This document shows, in pieces, positions 7,533 to 15,219 of a stretch of DNA of 19,986 bases. Every line of letters starts with the position of its first letter. The stretch's first letter is position 1. A program made the translations under genes and the position numbers. The notes below the pieces were generated by a model. The model ran no database searches. It was given only the letters and a program-made list of their open reading frames with translations, and was not told where the DNA came from. Origin of the DNA: JACMLD01 sp040007355 (GTDB taxonomy: Bacteria; Bacteroidota; Bacteroidia; Chitinophagales; Chitinophagaceae); assembly GCA_040007355.1 (NCBI GenBank), contig JBDTVE010000157.1, positions 1 to 19,986 on the forward strand, read 5' to 3'.

Positions 7533-9104
7533 ATGCCGCCAGAAATAATTGTTATAATTGTATTGCTGATCATTATTATCGGGTTATTGGTTTGGACGAG
7601 ACCCAAAAAGGACAACCATAACGCCCTCTTTACATCCCGGATAGACAGCCTGCAGTCCGGTCTGCGGGAGGACTTCCAGTTAAACCGGACTGAAAGCGCC
7701 GCGCTTTCAAAAGAAAACCGCGCCGAACTCAGTAATACCCTGAAAGATTTTAAAGAAGAACTGGCCCACACCCTTGCCCAGGCCACCCAGCAAAACCAGC
7801 AGGCATTTCAACAACTGGTAAAAACAATCGAAGAAAATAACCGGGCTGGCCGGGAAGTACTGGCGGCAGGTCTGAAAGATTTCATCGCCGAACAAAGAAT
7901 AAAATTTGAAGAGTTACGCAATGCCCAGCAAGCGCTTGACGGCAGAACCGTGCATCAGCTTGAAAAAATTAGCAGCCAGGTAGAAACAAGACTGGCTATC
8001 TTAACACAACAGGATAAGAACGACAACCTGCGGATGCGGGAAGCACTTGAAAACGCGTTCAAAGGTTTCAGGGATACTTTCGATAAAAACGTGGAATCGT
8101 TTAACAACCTGCAAAAGGAAAAATTTGGCCAGCTGGATCATAAACAGACCCAGATGATGGAAAGCAATGAAAAAAAGCTGGAGCAAATGCGGGTAACGGT
8201 AGACGAAAAATTGCAGAAAACCCTGAACGAGCGTCTGGGACAGTCGTTTGAAATGGTTGGCCGTCAACTGGAAAGTGTTCAGAAAGGCCTGGGCGAAATG
8301 CAAACCCTGGCACAGGATGTAGGCGGATTAAAAAAAGTATTAAGCAATGTAAAAATGCGCGGTGGAATAGGCGAGGTTCAACTGGCTATGTTGCTTGAAC
8401 AGGTACTGGCGCCCGACCAGTATGCGGCCAATGTAAAAACAAAACAGGATACATCCGACCTGGTGGAATTTGCAATCAAATTGCCGGGGCGGGACGAGGC
8501 AAACAGCGTGGTGTGGTTGCCGGTAGATGCTAAATTCCCGAAAGATATCTACGAACAACTGCAGGACGCCTATGAAACGGCTGATCCGCTGTTAATAGAA
8601 ACTGCATCAAAGGCTATGGAGTCCGTTATAAAGAAAATGGCAAGGGATATCAGGGATAAATATATCGATCCCCCCAATACCACGGATTTTGCTATTATGT
8701 TTTTACCCTTTGAGGGCATTTACGCCGAAGTGGTACGCAAGGCCAGCCTGCTGGATATACTACAACGCGAGTATAAAGTGATTGTTACCGGCCCAACTAC
8801 CCTGGCTGCTATTCTCAACAGCCTGCAAATGGGCTTTCGCACCCTGGCCTTGCAGCAACGCAGCAGCGAAGTTTGGAAAATACTGGGTGCCGTTAAAACC
8901 GAATTTATAAAATTTGGCGGCCTGATGGAAAAAGCACAAAAAAACCTGCATATGGCCAGCACCCAGATTGATGAATTAATGGGTAAGCGAACCCGCGCCA
9001 TTACCCGCAAATTACAGGACGTTGAGGCCCTGCCCCTGTCCGAAAGTAATAAATATCTGCCGGAGATTCCCGATGCCGAAATAATGGATAACGGGGAAGA
9101 ATAA
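7533..9104 (+). CDS. rmuC: RmuC-family protein (DNA recombination limiting factor)
   Basis: A 523-residue RmuC homologue. In E. coli the family limits inversions between short inverted repeats and is predicted to be a nuclease; its exact reaction is not settled. An N-terminal membrane anchor (EIIVIIVLLIIIIGLLVW, residues 4-21) is followed by a very long polar coiled coil rich in Gln, Glu and Lys (about 40-265). The RmuC domain then follows, with MRGGIGEVQLAMLLEQ (from Met275), LPVDAKFP (Asp332) and a GPTTLAAIL segment. The layout (anchor, coiled coil, restriction-enzyme-like fold) is typical. Start ATG 7533 gives the TM segment right after MPP. The 237-base leader (7296-7532) holds no gene. 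It is separated from the downstream GH9 gene by 81 bases without a visible terminator. Confidence 0.93.
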   Translation: MPPEIIVIIVLLIIIIGLLVWTRPKKDNHNALFTSRIDSLQSGLREDFQLNRTESAALSKENRAELSNTLKDFKEELAHTLAQATQQNQQAFQQLVKTIEENNRAGREVLAAGLKDFIAEQRIKFEELRNAQQALDGRTVHQLEKISSQVETRLAILTQQDKNDNLRMREALENAFKGFRDTFDKNVESFNNLQKEKFGQLDHKQTQMMESNEKKLEQMRVTVDEKLQKTLNERLGQSFEMVGRQLESVQKGLGEMQTLAQDVGGLKKVLSNVKMRGGIGEVQLAMLLEQVLAPDQYAANVKTKQDTSDLVEFAIKLPGRDEANSVVWLPVDAKFPKDIYEQLQDAYETADPLLIETASKAMESVIKKMARDIRDKYIDPPNTTDFAIMFLPFEGIYAEVVRKASLLDILQREYKVIVTGPTTLAAILNSLQMGFRTLALQQRSSEVWKILGAVKTEFIKFGGLMEKAQKNLHMASTQIDELMGKRTRAITRKLQDVEALPLSESNKYLPEIPDAEIMDNGEE

Positions 9105-9185
9105 ACAAACTGGCAATCGACATAAGGAAACAAGTTAGCAGGTTAGAATTTTCGTATTTTCAATTGACTCACAGATTCTGTTCAA

Positions 9186-11702
9186 ATGATAAACATGAGA
9201 ATAGCCCCAGCCACAAGAACTGTTTTTTTATTTTTCATAACCGCGATCTGCTGCAACGGGATTCAGGCGCAACAGTGGGTGCGTGTTAACCAGCTGGGGT
9301 ATTCCGCAAGCGGTGTAAAAGTGGCCGTTTGGGCAAGCAAGGAAACGGGTTTTCCTGTCAGTTTTGAATTGGCAGATGCCGCTACAAACAAAGTGCTCTA
9401 TACCGCCGGCACAGGATCGGGTTATGGTGCCTACGGACCCTTTACCCAAACATTGCGTTTACGGTTCACCGCGTTTACAAAACCGGGAACCTATTATATC
9501 CGGTGTGGCGAAGCCCAATCACCGGTGTTTATTATTGGCGATGAAGTATACAAGGGATCAGCGGATTTTTTACTTAACTATATGCGCCAGCAAAGAAGCG
9601 GCTACAACCCTTTCCTGAAAGATTCCTGTCATACCGGCGATGGATACACCATGTACGGACCGATGCCCGATACCACGAGACTGGACGTGGCGGGTGGCTG
9701 GCACGATGCTTCGGATTACTTGCAATATGTAACTACCTCGGCAAATGCCATCTATCACCTGCTGGCAGCCTACCGTGATTTTCCTTCCGTTTTTCCGGAC
9801 ACGCACCAGGCCAACGGGCTGAATGGCACTAACGGAACCGCCGACGTGCTGGATGAAGCCAGGTGGGGCCTCGGCTGGCTTCTTAAAATGCATCCGCGTA
9901 AAGACTGGCTGTTTGATCAAATGGCAGACGACCGGGACCATGCCGGGTTTCGGCTACCCAATCATGATTCTGTTGACTATGGTGTTGGCAAGGGAAAAGG
10001 CCGGCCGGTATATTTTGCTACCGGTCAGCCACAGGGCCTGGGCAAATACAAAAACCATAGTACGGGCGTGGCTTCAGTAGCAGGTAAGTTTGCCAGCGCT
10101 TTTGCACTTGGTTCATTGGTTTATTCAAAAACAGACAATGGTTTTGCAAAATTACTTGCCGGTAAATCGGTCAGCGCTTATCAACTGGGCCTTAACAAAC
10201 CCGGCGTATGTCAAACCGCGCCCAACCTGGCGCCTTATTTTTATGAAGAAGACAACTGGACAGACGATATGGAACTGGCCGCGGCCAATCTTTACCGGCT
10301 GACAAAAAGCAAGCAATTTCTTTCCCAGTCTGTTGACTATAGTAAAATGGAAACCGTTACGCCCTGGATGGGTGCCGATACGGCCCGGCATTACCAATGG
10401 TATCCCTTTCACAATTTTGGGCATTATGAGCTGGCGGAACAGACCGATGCAAAAAATAAGGCGCTGCTGGTTTCATTTTATAAAGAAGGAATTGAACGGG
10501 TTTGGAAAAAAGCAGGCCGGAATGCTTTTTTCCGTGGCGTGCCATTTATCTGGTGTTCCAATAACCTAACGGTTTCATTTACCATCCAGTGTTACCTCTA
10601 TCGCTTGTTAAGCGGCGATGATCAATTTGCAGAATTGGAGCAAGCCGGTTTTGACTGGCTATTTGGCTGTAACCCCTGGGGCAAAAGCATGGTTTATGGA
10701 TTGCCTGCTAACGGCAACACTCCGCTTCATCCGCATTCATCCCTGTCTTTGCTGAAGCAATATGATTTGAACGGGGCATTGGTTGACGGACCCGTTTATA
10801 ACAGCATTTACAAAAACCTGCGGGGACTTAATCTATATAACACCGATGAATATGCGGAGTTTCAGTCGGACCTGGTGGTTTACCACGATGACGCGGGAGA
10901 TTACAGCACCAATGAGCCTACCATGGACGGCACCGCCAGCCTGGTGTATTTACTGGCACAAAAAGAATACGAGGCAAAACAGCAACACCACTCCACGGCG
11001 ACGGTAACAGAACATGGAGCTATAATACGTGGCAACACCAGCGCTCGGGAAATAGCCCTCGTGTTTACCGGTGATTCATTTGCCGATGGGGGTCTCTTTA
11101 TTGCCAACGCGCTGAAAAAAGAAAAGGTACAGGCTTCCTTTTTTCTTACCGGCAATTTTTACAGGAATAAAGCATTTAAGCCGATTGTGGCCAGGCTACG
11201 GCAGAACGGGAACTACCTGGGCGTTCATTCCGATAAACATTTGTTGTATTGCGATTGGGAAAAAAGAGACAGCCTGTTGGTAACCCGGCAGCAATTCACC
11301 ACCGACCTGGAAAATGCTTATAAAGAACTTGCCCGCCTGTCAATAGATAAAAAACAGGCGCGGTTGTTTTTGCCGCCTTATGAATGGTACAATGATTCCA
11401 TTGCAAGCTGGACAAAGGCGCTTGGCCTGCAATTGGTTTGCTATTCACCAGGCACCCGCAGTAATGCGGACTACAGCTACCCAGCGATGGGAAATAAATA
11501 TCTTGACAGTAAATCCATTCTCCAGTCTGTTTTGCAATATGAAGAACAAGCTGCCGATGGTCTAAACGGGTTTATTCTTTTGGTACATATAGGCACGGAC
11601 CCGCAGCGTACCGATAAATTTTATTTCCTTCTTCCGCAGTTAATCAGCACCCTGAAAAAAAAGGGCTATCGGTTTGCCAGGATAGATGCATTGCTTAAGT
11701 AA
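9186..11702 (+). CDS. Secreted GH9 endoglucanase fused to a C-terminal polysaccharide-deacetylase (NodB-like) domain
   Basis: An 838-residue exported carbohydrate enzyme. A signal peptide (about 1-29, VFLFFITAICC...IQAQ) precedes an immunoglobulin-like CelD_N domain (about 31-118; VRVNQLGY, TYYIRCG), then a GH9 (alpha/alpha)6 catalytic domain (about 120-595). GH9 acidic residues are visible: Asp174 and Asp177 in GGWHDASDY, and the acid Glu577 in DYSTNEPTMDG. GH9 enzymes cleave beta-1,4-glucans by inversion. Residues 620-838 form a second domain like polysaccharide deacetylases: FTGDSFADGG (627-636) at motif 1, HSDKH (681-685) as the metal-binding H..H, PPYEW at motif 3, and LLVHIG with His801. 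Motif 1 departs from the classic TFDDG, so activity is uncertain. Start ATG 9186 (a second ATG is three codons on). The fusion would join backbone cleavage to deacylation of a decorated polysaccharide. Confidence 0.9.
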   Translation: MINMRIAPATRTVFLFFITAICCNGIQAQQWVRVNQLGYSASGVKVAVWASKETGFPVSFELADAATNKVLYTAGTGSGYGAYGPFTQTLRLRFTAFTKPGTYYIRCGEAQSPVFIIGDEVYKGSADFLLNYMRQQRSGYNPFLKDSCHTGDGYTMYGPMPDTTRLDVAGGWHDASDYLQYVTTSANAIYHLLAAYRDFPSVFPDTHQANGLNGTNGTADVLDEARWGLGWLLKMHPRKDWLFDQMADDRDHAGFRLPNHDSVDYGVGKGKGRPVYFATGQPQGLGKYKNHSTGVASVAGKFASAFALGSLVYSKTDNGFAKLLAGKSVSAYQLGLNKPGVCQTAPNLAPYFYEEDNWTDDMELAAANLYRLTKSKQFLSQSVDYSKMETVTPWMGADTARHYQWYPFHNFGHYELAEQTDAKNKALLVSFYKEGIERVWKKAGRNAFFRGVPFIWCSNNLTVSFTIQCYLYRLLSGDDQFAELEQAGFDWLFGCNPWGKSMVYGLPANGNTPLHPHSSLSLLKQYDLNGALVDGPVYNSIYKNLRGLNLYNTDEYAEFQSDLVVYHDDAGDYSTNEPTMDGTASLVYLLAQKEYEAKQQHHSTATVTEHGAIIRGNTSAREIALVFTGDSFADGGLFIANALKKEKVQASFFLTGNFYRNKAFKPIVARLRQNGNYLGVHSDKHLLYCDWEKRDSLLVTRQQFTTDLENAYKELARLSIDKKQARLFLPPYEWYNDSIASWTKALGLQLVCYSPGTRSNADYSYPAMGNKYLDSKSILQSVLQYEEQAADGLNGFILLVHIGTDPQRTDKFYFLLPQLISTLKKKGYRFARIDALLK

Positions 11703-11854
11703 GCCGCCTCCGAGGTCAACAGATTCACTTGCTGTATTTTCAACAACTAATAATAACGGAGCAAAATTGTATTTTAACAATTCTTCAGCGCCCGCCGGAA
11801 ATGTATTCAAACGCAACCGGGTGTATCTTTAGGCCGGACATTTATTCAGGAGAA

Positions 11855-11908
11855 ATGAAAAAAATATATTTTGCGGCGATTTTTGCAACCTAGCTGCTGG
11901 TAGTAGGG
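11855..11908 (+). other. Signal-peptide start of MbnP interrupted by an in-frame TAG
   Basis: ATG 11855 opens MKKIYFAAIFAT, a textbook signal-peptide start. It is then stopped by TAG at 11891-11893; the same frame continues as LLVVGMVPSHPGASAG into the MbnP-like protein. AGGAGA just before the ATG and a TATCTTTA element about 30 bases upstream suggest this is the original start. Changing one base of the TAG would restore a complete secreted protein. Confidence 0.75.
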
Positions 11909-12580
11909 ATGGTGCCGTCTCATCCTGGTGCCAGCGCGGGTACAACCATCCGGTTCAGGCACCTGGTTGGCAATCGGGAGCTGAAGTTATTTGATAAGAA
12001 CTATACCAATCGTTTTGGCGAATCATTCATTGTCACCAAATTCAAATATTATATATCGGGGCTGTCTGTTACCGATGCGGGGGGCCGGACCATTCGGCTA
12101 AAGGATAGTTGTTACCTGGTAGACGAGCAGGATTCGCTTTCTAAAATTATTCAGTTGCCCGCCTGCGGCCGGCCACAGTCCATCTCATTTTTCATTGGAA
12201 TAGACAGCGCAAAAAATACAGACGGTGTGCAGACTGGTAGCCTTGACCCGGCCAACGGCATGTTTTGGACCTGGAACAGCGGGTATATCTTTGTTAGGCT
12301 GGAAGGACAAAGCAATGTTTCCCCCGCACCGGCACACATCTTTGGCTGGGATATCGGCGGTTTCCGTTATAATGAAAATGCGCTGAGAAAAATAACGTTA
12401 ACTGTCAACAAATACGAAGCGTTTGCGGGCAACACAATTGTTATTGATGCCGATATCTTAACATGCTTTGATGGGGTTCATCCATTGCAGATTTCCGGAT
12501 CACCTGTTTGTCATCAACCGGGTAAATTGGCCATGCAGCTTGCAGATAATTGCAGTACGATGTTTTCCGTAGCACCATGA
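11909..12580 (+). CDS. MbnP-like copper-binding protein, mature part (signal peptide broken upstream)
   Basis: The open part encodes 223 residues of the MbnP family, periplasmic beta-rich copper-binding proteins whose partner MbnH oxidises a Trp of MbnP to kynurenine. Family landmarks are the N-terminal strand TTIRFRH, KFKYYISGL, YLVD, the hallmark NGMFWTWNSGY (116-126), GQSNVSP, and a C-terminal block LADNCSTMFS. The listed ATG (11909) is only the first start after the nonsense codon at 11891. A product from here lacks a signal peptide and would stay in the cytoplasm, away from its periplasmic partner. Unless TAG is read through or is a sequencing error, this is a functional pseudogene. Its stop overlaps the next start as ATGA (12577-12580), so it is translationally coupled to the MbnH-like gene. 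Confidence 0.75.
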   Translation: MVPSHPGASAGTTIRFRHLVGNRELKLFDKNYTNRFGESFIVTKFKYYISGLSVTDAGGRTIRLKDSCYLVDEQDSLSKIIQLPACGRPQSISFFIGIDSAKNTDGVQTGSLDPANGMFWTWNSGYIFVRLEGQSNVSPAPAHIFGWDIGGFRYNENALRKITLTVNKYEAFAGNTIVIDADILTCFDGVHPLQISGSPVCHQPGKLAMQLADNCSTMFSVAP

Positions 12581-13629
12581 AAATATTGACCATCATAATC
12601 ATTTTCCTATTTTTTATTGCAGGCGTTGCCTGGATAGATGCCGGCAATAAACCGCGGCCCCTGCAATTTGTTGTGCCCCCCGGCTGGCCGCAGCCCCGAT
12701 ACAATTTTAAGAACAACCCGCTGACAGCAGAGGGTTTTGATCTGGGCCGTAAACTATTCTATGACGAAAGGCTGAGCAAAGATTCAACCATCTCCTGTGC
12801 CAGCTGTCACCAGCAGTTTGGCGCTTTTGCCACTTATGATCATAGTTTTAGCCATGGCTATAATAATACGCTTACCACGCGCAATGCGCCATCATTACAA
12901 AACCTTGCCTGGCAAAAGGAATTTATGTGGGATGGCGGTATTGCTCACCTGGATCTACAGCCACTGGCACCCATAACCGCCTCCAATGAAATGGGTGAAA
13001 CAATTCAAAACGTACTCCGTAAACTAAACCTGGATACCGCATACAAAAGAATGTTTAAGGCTGCATTTGGCACCACCCTTATCAATACGCAAAAAATGAG
13101 CAAGGCGTTAAGCCAGTTTGTATTGATGCTGGTAAGTAGCAATAGTAAATACGATAAGGTAATGCGGGGTGAAATCTCTTTTAGTGCTGCCGAAAAACTG
13201 GGGTATGAAATCTTTAAACAAAAATGTACCCACTGTCATACGGAACCCCTTTTTACGGATTTATCTTACCGCAACACCGGGCTGCAGGCAGACACTACAT
13301 TAAATGACTATGGCAGGATGAAAATTACCGGCAGCAACCATGATTCACTAAAATTCAAAGTGCCATCCTTAAGAAATGTAGCCCTTACTTCTCCGTATGG
13401 GCACGACGGACGTTTTTTTAGTCTGCAGAATGTATATGAACATTATCGCAATAAGATGGTGATGACAAAGAACACGGATTCATTGCTGTTGCATAAAATT
13501 CCGTTGAGTAATTATGAAACCATGCAGCTAACATCCTTTTTGCGTACATTAACCGACACCTCATTTGTAAAGAACCCTGCTTTTGCCCCACCCGGGTATC
13601 GGGTTACGCCCGTATTTATACATTATTAA
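12577..13629 (+). CDS. MbnH-like dihaem cytochrome c peroxidase family protein
   Basis: A 350-residue dihaem cytochrome c of the CcpA/MauG superfamily. The N-terminal hydrophobic stretch ILTIIIIFLFFIAGVAWI exports or anchors it. Two c-type haem sites are visible: Cys74-x-x-Cys77-His78 (CASCH) and Cys217-x-x-Cys220-His221 (CTHCH). Other family blocks are LGRKLFYDERLSKD, TRNAPSLQNL, FMWDGG, and FKVPSLRNVALTSPYGHDGRF. Members either reduce H2O2 or, as MauG and MbnH, oxidise Trp residues on a partner protein. Directly following an MbnP-like gene with an ATGA overlap makes the MbnH role the better inference. The start at 12577 is set by that overlap; a start at 12550 would put nine odd residues before the signal. 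If the MbnP gene is truly dead, this enzyme has lost its local substrate. Confidence 0.88.
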   Translation: MKILTIIIIFLFFIAGVAWIDAGNKPRPLQFVVPPGWPQPRYNFKNNPLTAEGFDLGRKLFYDERLSKDSTISCASCHQQFGAFATYDHSFSHGYNNTLTTRNAPSLQNLAWQKEFMWDGGIAHLDLQPLAPITASNEMGETIQNVLRKLNLDTAYKRMFKAAFGTTLINTQKMSKALSQFVLMLVSSNSKYDKVMRGEISFSAAEKLGYEIFKQKCTHCHTEPLFTDLSYRNTGLQADTTLNDYGRMKITGSNHDSLKFKVPSLRNVALTSPYGHDGRFFSLQNVYEHYRNKMVMTKNTDSLLLHKIPLSNYETMQLTSFLRTLTDTSFVKNPAFAPPGYRVTPVFIHY

Positions 13630-13634
13630 ACGCC

Positions 13635-13686
13635 CGGAACGGCCATGCAGGGGACGGGAGATCCGGACATGGCAGTTATCCGTTTT
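13635..13686 (+). terminator. Possible terminator after the MbnH-like gene
   Basis: An imperfect stem pairs AACGGCCATG (13638-13647) with CATGGCAGTT (13668-13677), nine of ten pairs, around a 20-base loop. It is extended by CGG/CCG across a two-base bulge and followed by TTTT (13683-13686). It starts six bases after the stop at 13629. The loop is long for a strong terminator. Confidence 0.35.
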
Positions 13687-13802
13687 GTAATAAAAGCGAA
13701 GCACGGTGCTATAATTAATTAGCCTGGCCAAGCAGGGTACAGACAATAATTGATTTATCGAGCTTACCAATAGACACTGCAATAACCGGCTGCAAAAATG
13801 TG

Positions 13803-14156
13803 TTAAGCGCCCTCATCCAGCATTTCCCGGAGCGCCTGTACCGTCTTTTTTTCGCTGCCGATAAATATTTTTTTACCGGCAATGGTAACCGGGCGTTTCA
13901 GAAAAGTATATTCTGTAAGAATGTAATTTCTGTACTCTTTTTCACCCAGAAGTTTGTCTTTAAGGCCAAGCGCCTTGTACTGCAGGGCCCGCCTGCTGAA
14001 CAGGGCCTCATAACTGCCGGTCATCTTTTTCATTTCATCTAGCTGTGCTGCGGTTATTGGCTGCGTTTTTATGTCCTGCAGCTCAAAGCCCTTTTGGACG
14101 ATGCCGGTTTGTTTGATGATGGCGCTGCAGGTAGAGAGGTAATACATTTTCTTCAT
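13803..14156 (-). CDS. ArsC/Spx-like thioredoxin-fold protein
   Basis: A 117-residue protein of the arsenate reductase / Spx / MgsR fold. It opens with the strand MYYLSTC and Cys10, where the family's redox Cys sits. It has an LFSRRALQYKALGL segment (52-65) and the closing cis-Pro region LKRPVTIAGKKIFIG (86-100). The site reads Cys-Ser-Ala-Ile, so there is no second Cys as in CxxC members; it can be at most a single-Cys enzyme. No arsenic-resistance genes lie nearby, so arsenate reduction is not supported by context. It lies 36 bases after the acyltransferase on the same strand and is probably co-transcribed. Start ATG 14156 (a second possible start is at Met4). Confidence 0.82.
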   Translation of the reverse strand: MKKMYYLSTCSAIIKQTGIVQKGFELQDIKTQPITAAQLDEMKKMTGSYEALFSRRALQYKALGLKDKLLGEKEYRNYILTEYTFLKRPVTIAGKKIFIGSEKKTVQALREMLDEGA

Positions 14157-14192
14157 ATAATATATTCTTTCCGGAAGATGCCTGTTATGATA

Positions 14193-14813
14193 TCAGGCAT
14201 TCACCCTGTCCCATGTTTTCGTCTGGTGGTTGTATTGTTTAACAAGCCTGGCGGGCGTACCAGCCACCATGGAATAATCGGGTATGTCGCGGGTGACCAC
14301 GCTGCCTGCGGCTACCACGCAATATCTGCCAATGGTTACCCCGGCCGTGATAACACTGTTGGCGCCAATCCAGCATCCATCGCCAATGGTTATAACTGCG
14401 GTGGTGCATGGCTGGTAGCGAAACGCAATGCTGACATCTTTAAAACCGTGGTTCATGCCACTTATTACTACATGTTGTGCCGTCATAATGTGGTTGCCGA
14501 TATTAACCGGGCCGATAATTATATTACCTGCGCCAATAAAAGACCAGTTGCCGATATTAACCGGGCCCATTCCATTGTTTACAAACGAAAAATCTTCAAT
14601 TGTGACGTTGTTGCCGGTTTCAAAATGATTAAAAGGCATGGTATCTATTCTTGCCCGGTGAAAGATGACCGTGTTTTTTCCTTTTTTATGATAGAAGGGA
14701 TTTACAAAATTTCTTACCCACCAGCGTGGCCGTATGCCTCCTTGCGAAGAAATAAGCCACATGGCCAGTTTTTTTAAGACCGGGCTTGATTTAATTTTTT
14801 CAGCCAGCGACAT
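14193..14813 (-). CDS. Hexapeptide-repeat (left-handed beta-helix) acyltransferase
   Basis: A 206-residue acyltransferase with about six to eight turns of hexapeptide repeat, seen as repeated I/V-G-x-x-x-x-I units (VTIEDFSFV, VNIGNWSFIGAGNIIIGPVNIGN, ITIGDGCWIGANSVITAGVTIGRYCVVAAGSVV). It ends in the common tail MVAGTPARLVK. SGMNHGF holds the His expected to activate the acceptor hydroxyl. The family transfers acetyl or similar groups from acyl-CoA to sugars of capsule, exopolysaccharide or O-antigen, or to other small acceptors. The N-terminal segment (SLAEKIKSSPVLKKLAMWLI) is amphipathic. The frame is open to 14891, but ATG 14813, after an A-rich AACGAA leader, starts the part that resembles the family. 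The upstream 26 residues look unconvincing. The acceptor is unknown. Confidence 0.83.
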   Translation of the reverse strand: MSLAEKIKSSPVLKKLAMWLISSQGGIRPRWWVRNFVNPFYHKKGKNTVIFHRARIDTMPFNHFETGNNVTIEDFSFVNNGMGPVNIGNWSFIGAGNIIIGPVNIGNHIMTAQHVVISGMNHGFKDVSIAFRYQPCTTAVITIGDGCWIGANSVITAGVTIGRYCVVAAGSVVTRDIPDYSMVAGTPARLVKQYNHQTKTWDRVNA

Positions 14814-14942
14814 TTCGTTAAAGGTTTTTAAAGGGGCTGATATTATTGTTACCGTACAAGTGTGCGACGCAACCCAGGCCCGGCCAAGCACTGGTGCCGG
14901 GCCGATACCTGTTTTTCTGCTATACCCCCGGTTTCAAACATA

Positions 14943-14950
14943 CAAAAATA
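14943..14950 (-). promoter_or_regulatory. Possible -7 element for the acyltransferase operon
   Basis: The minus strand reads TATTTTTG, a full match to TAnnTTTG. The nearest TTTG (14968-14965) is only 14 bases upstream, shorter than the usual spacing, so the -33 box is doubtful. It would give a leader of about 125 bases before the ATG at 14813. Confidence 0.3.
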
Positions 14951-15219
14951 ACCGTGCTGAATACCAAATAATGTAAAGTCTGTTAATAAATCCTTTCGCA
15001 AATTAAATTTTTAGTAATTTCCCATTCTTCAAAAACAGAAAACAGCTTGTCATGCCTGTACGTATAATGCTTAGTACGCAAAATTTAATTTTTCCAGCCT
15101 TACCCGTGATACAACAAACTGGTATGTATATCCTGTACCAGGCAGCGAGTATTAACAAACGCGTGCCAAAACACCTGCACCCAGCATACAAACCATTTTA
15201 ATTATAAACCAATTTCACC
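14951..15219. other. Divergent intergenic region
   Basis: The gene-free interval between the acyltransferase and the oxidoreductase starts is 14814-15219, about 400 bases. Besides the -7 element at 14943-14950, it has an 11-base inverted repeat (AAATTAAATTT at 15000-15010, its complement at 15081-15091, 70 bases apart). In such A/T-rich sequence this may be chance. It should hold the promoters of both divergent operons; I see no RNA gene. Confidence 0.35.

Noticed and set aside
15000..15091. 11-base inverted repeat AAATTAAATTT / AAATTTAATTT
   Set aside because: Such low-complexity A/T words occur by chance, and the 70-base separation gives no stable hairpin. Not claimed as an operator.
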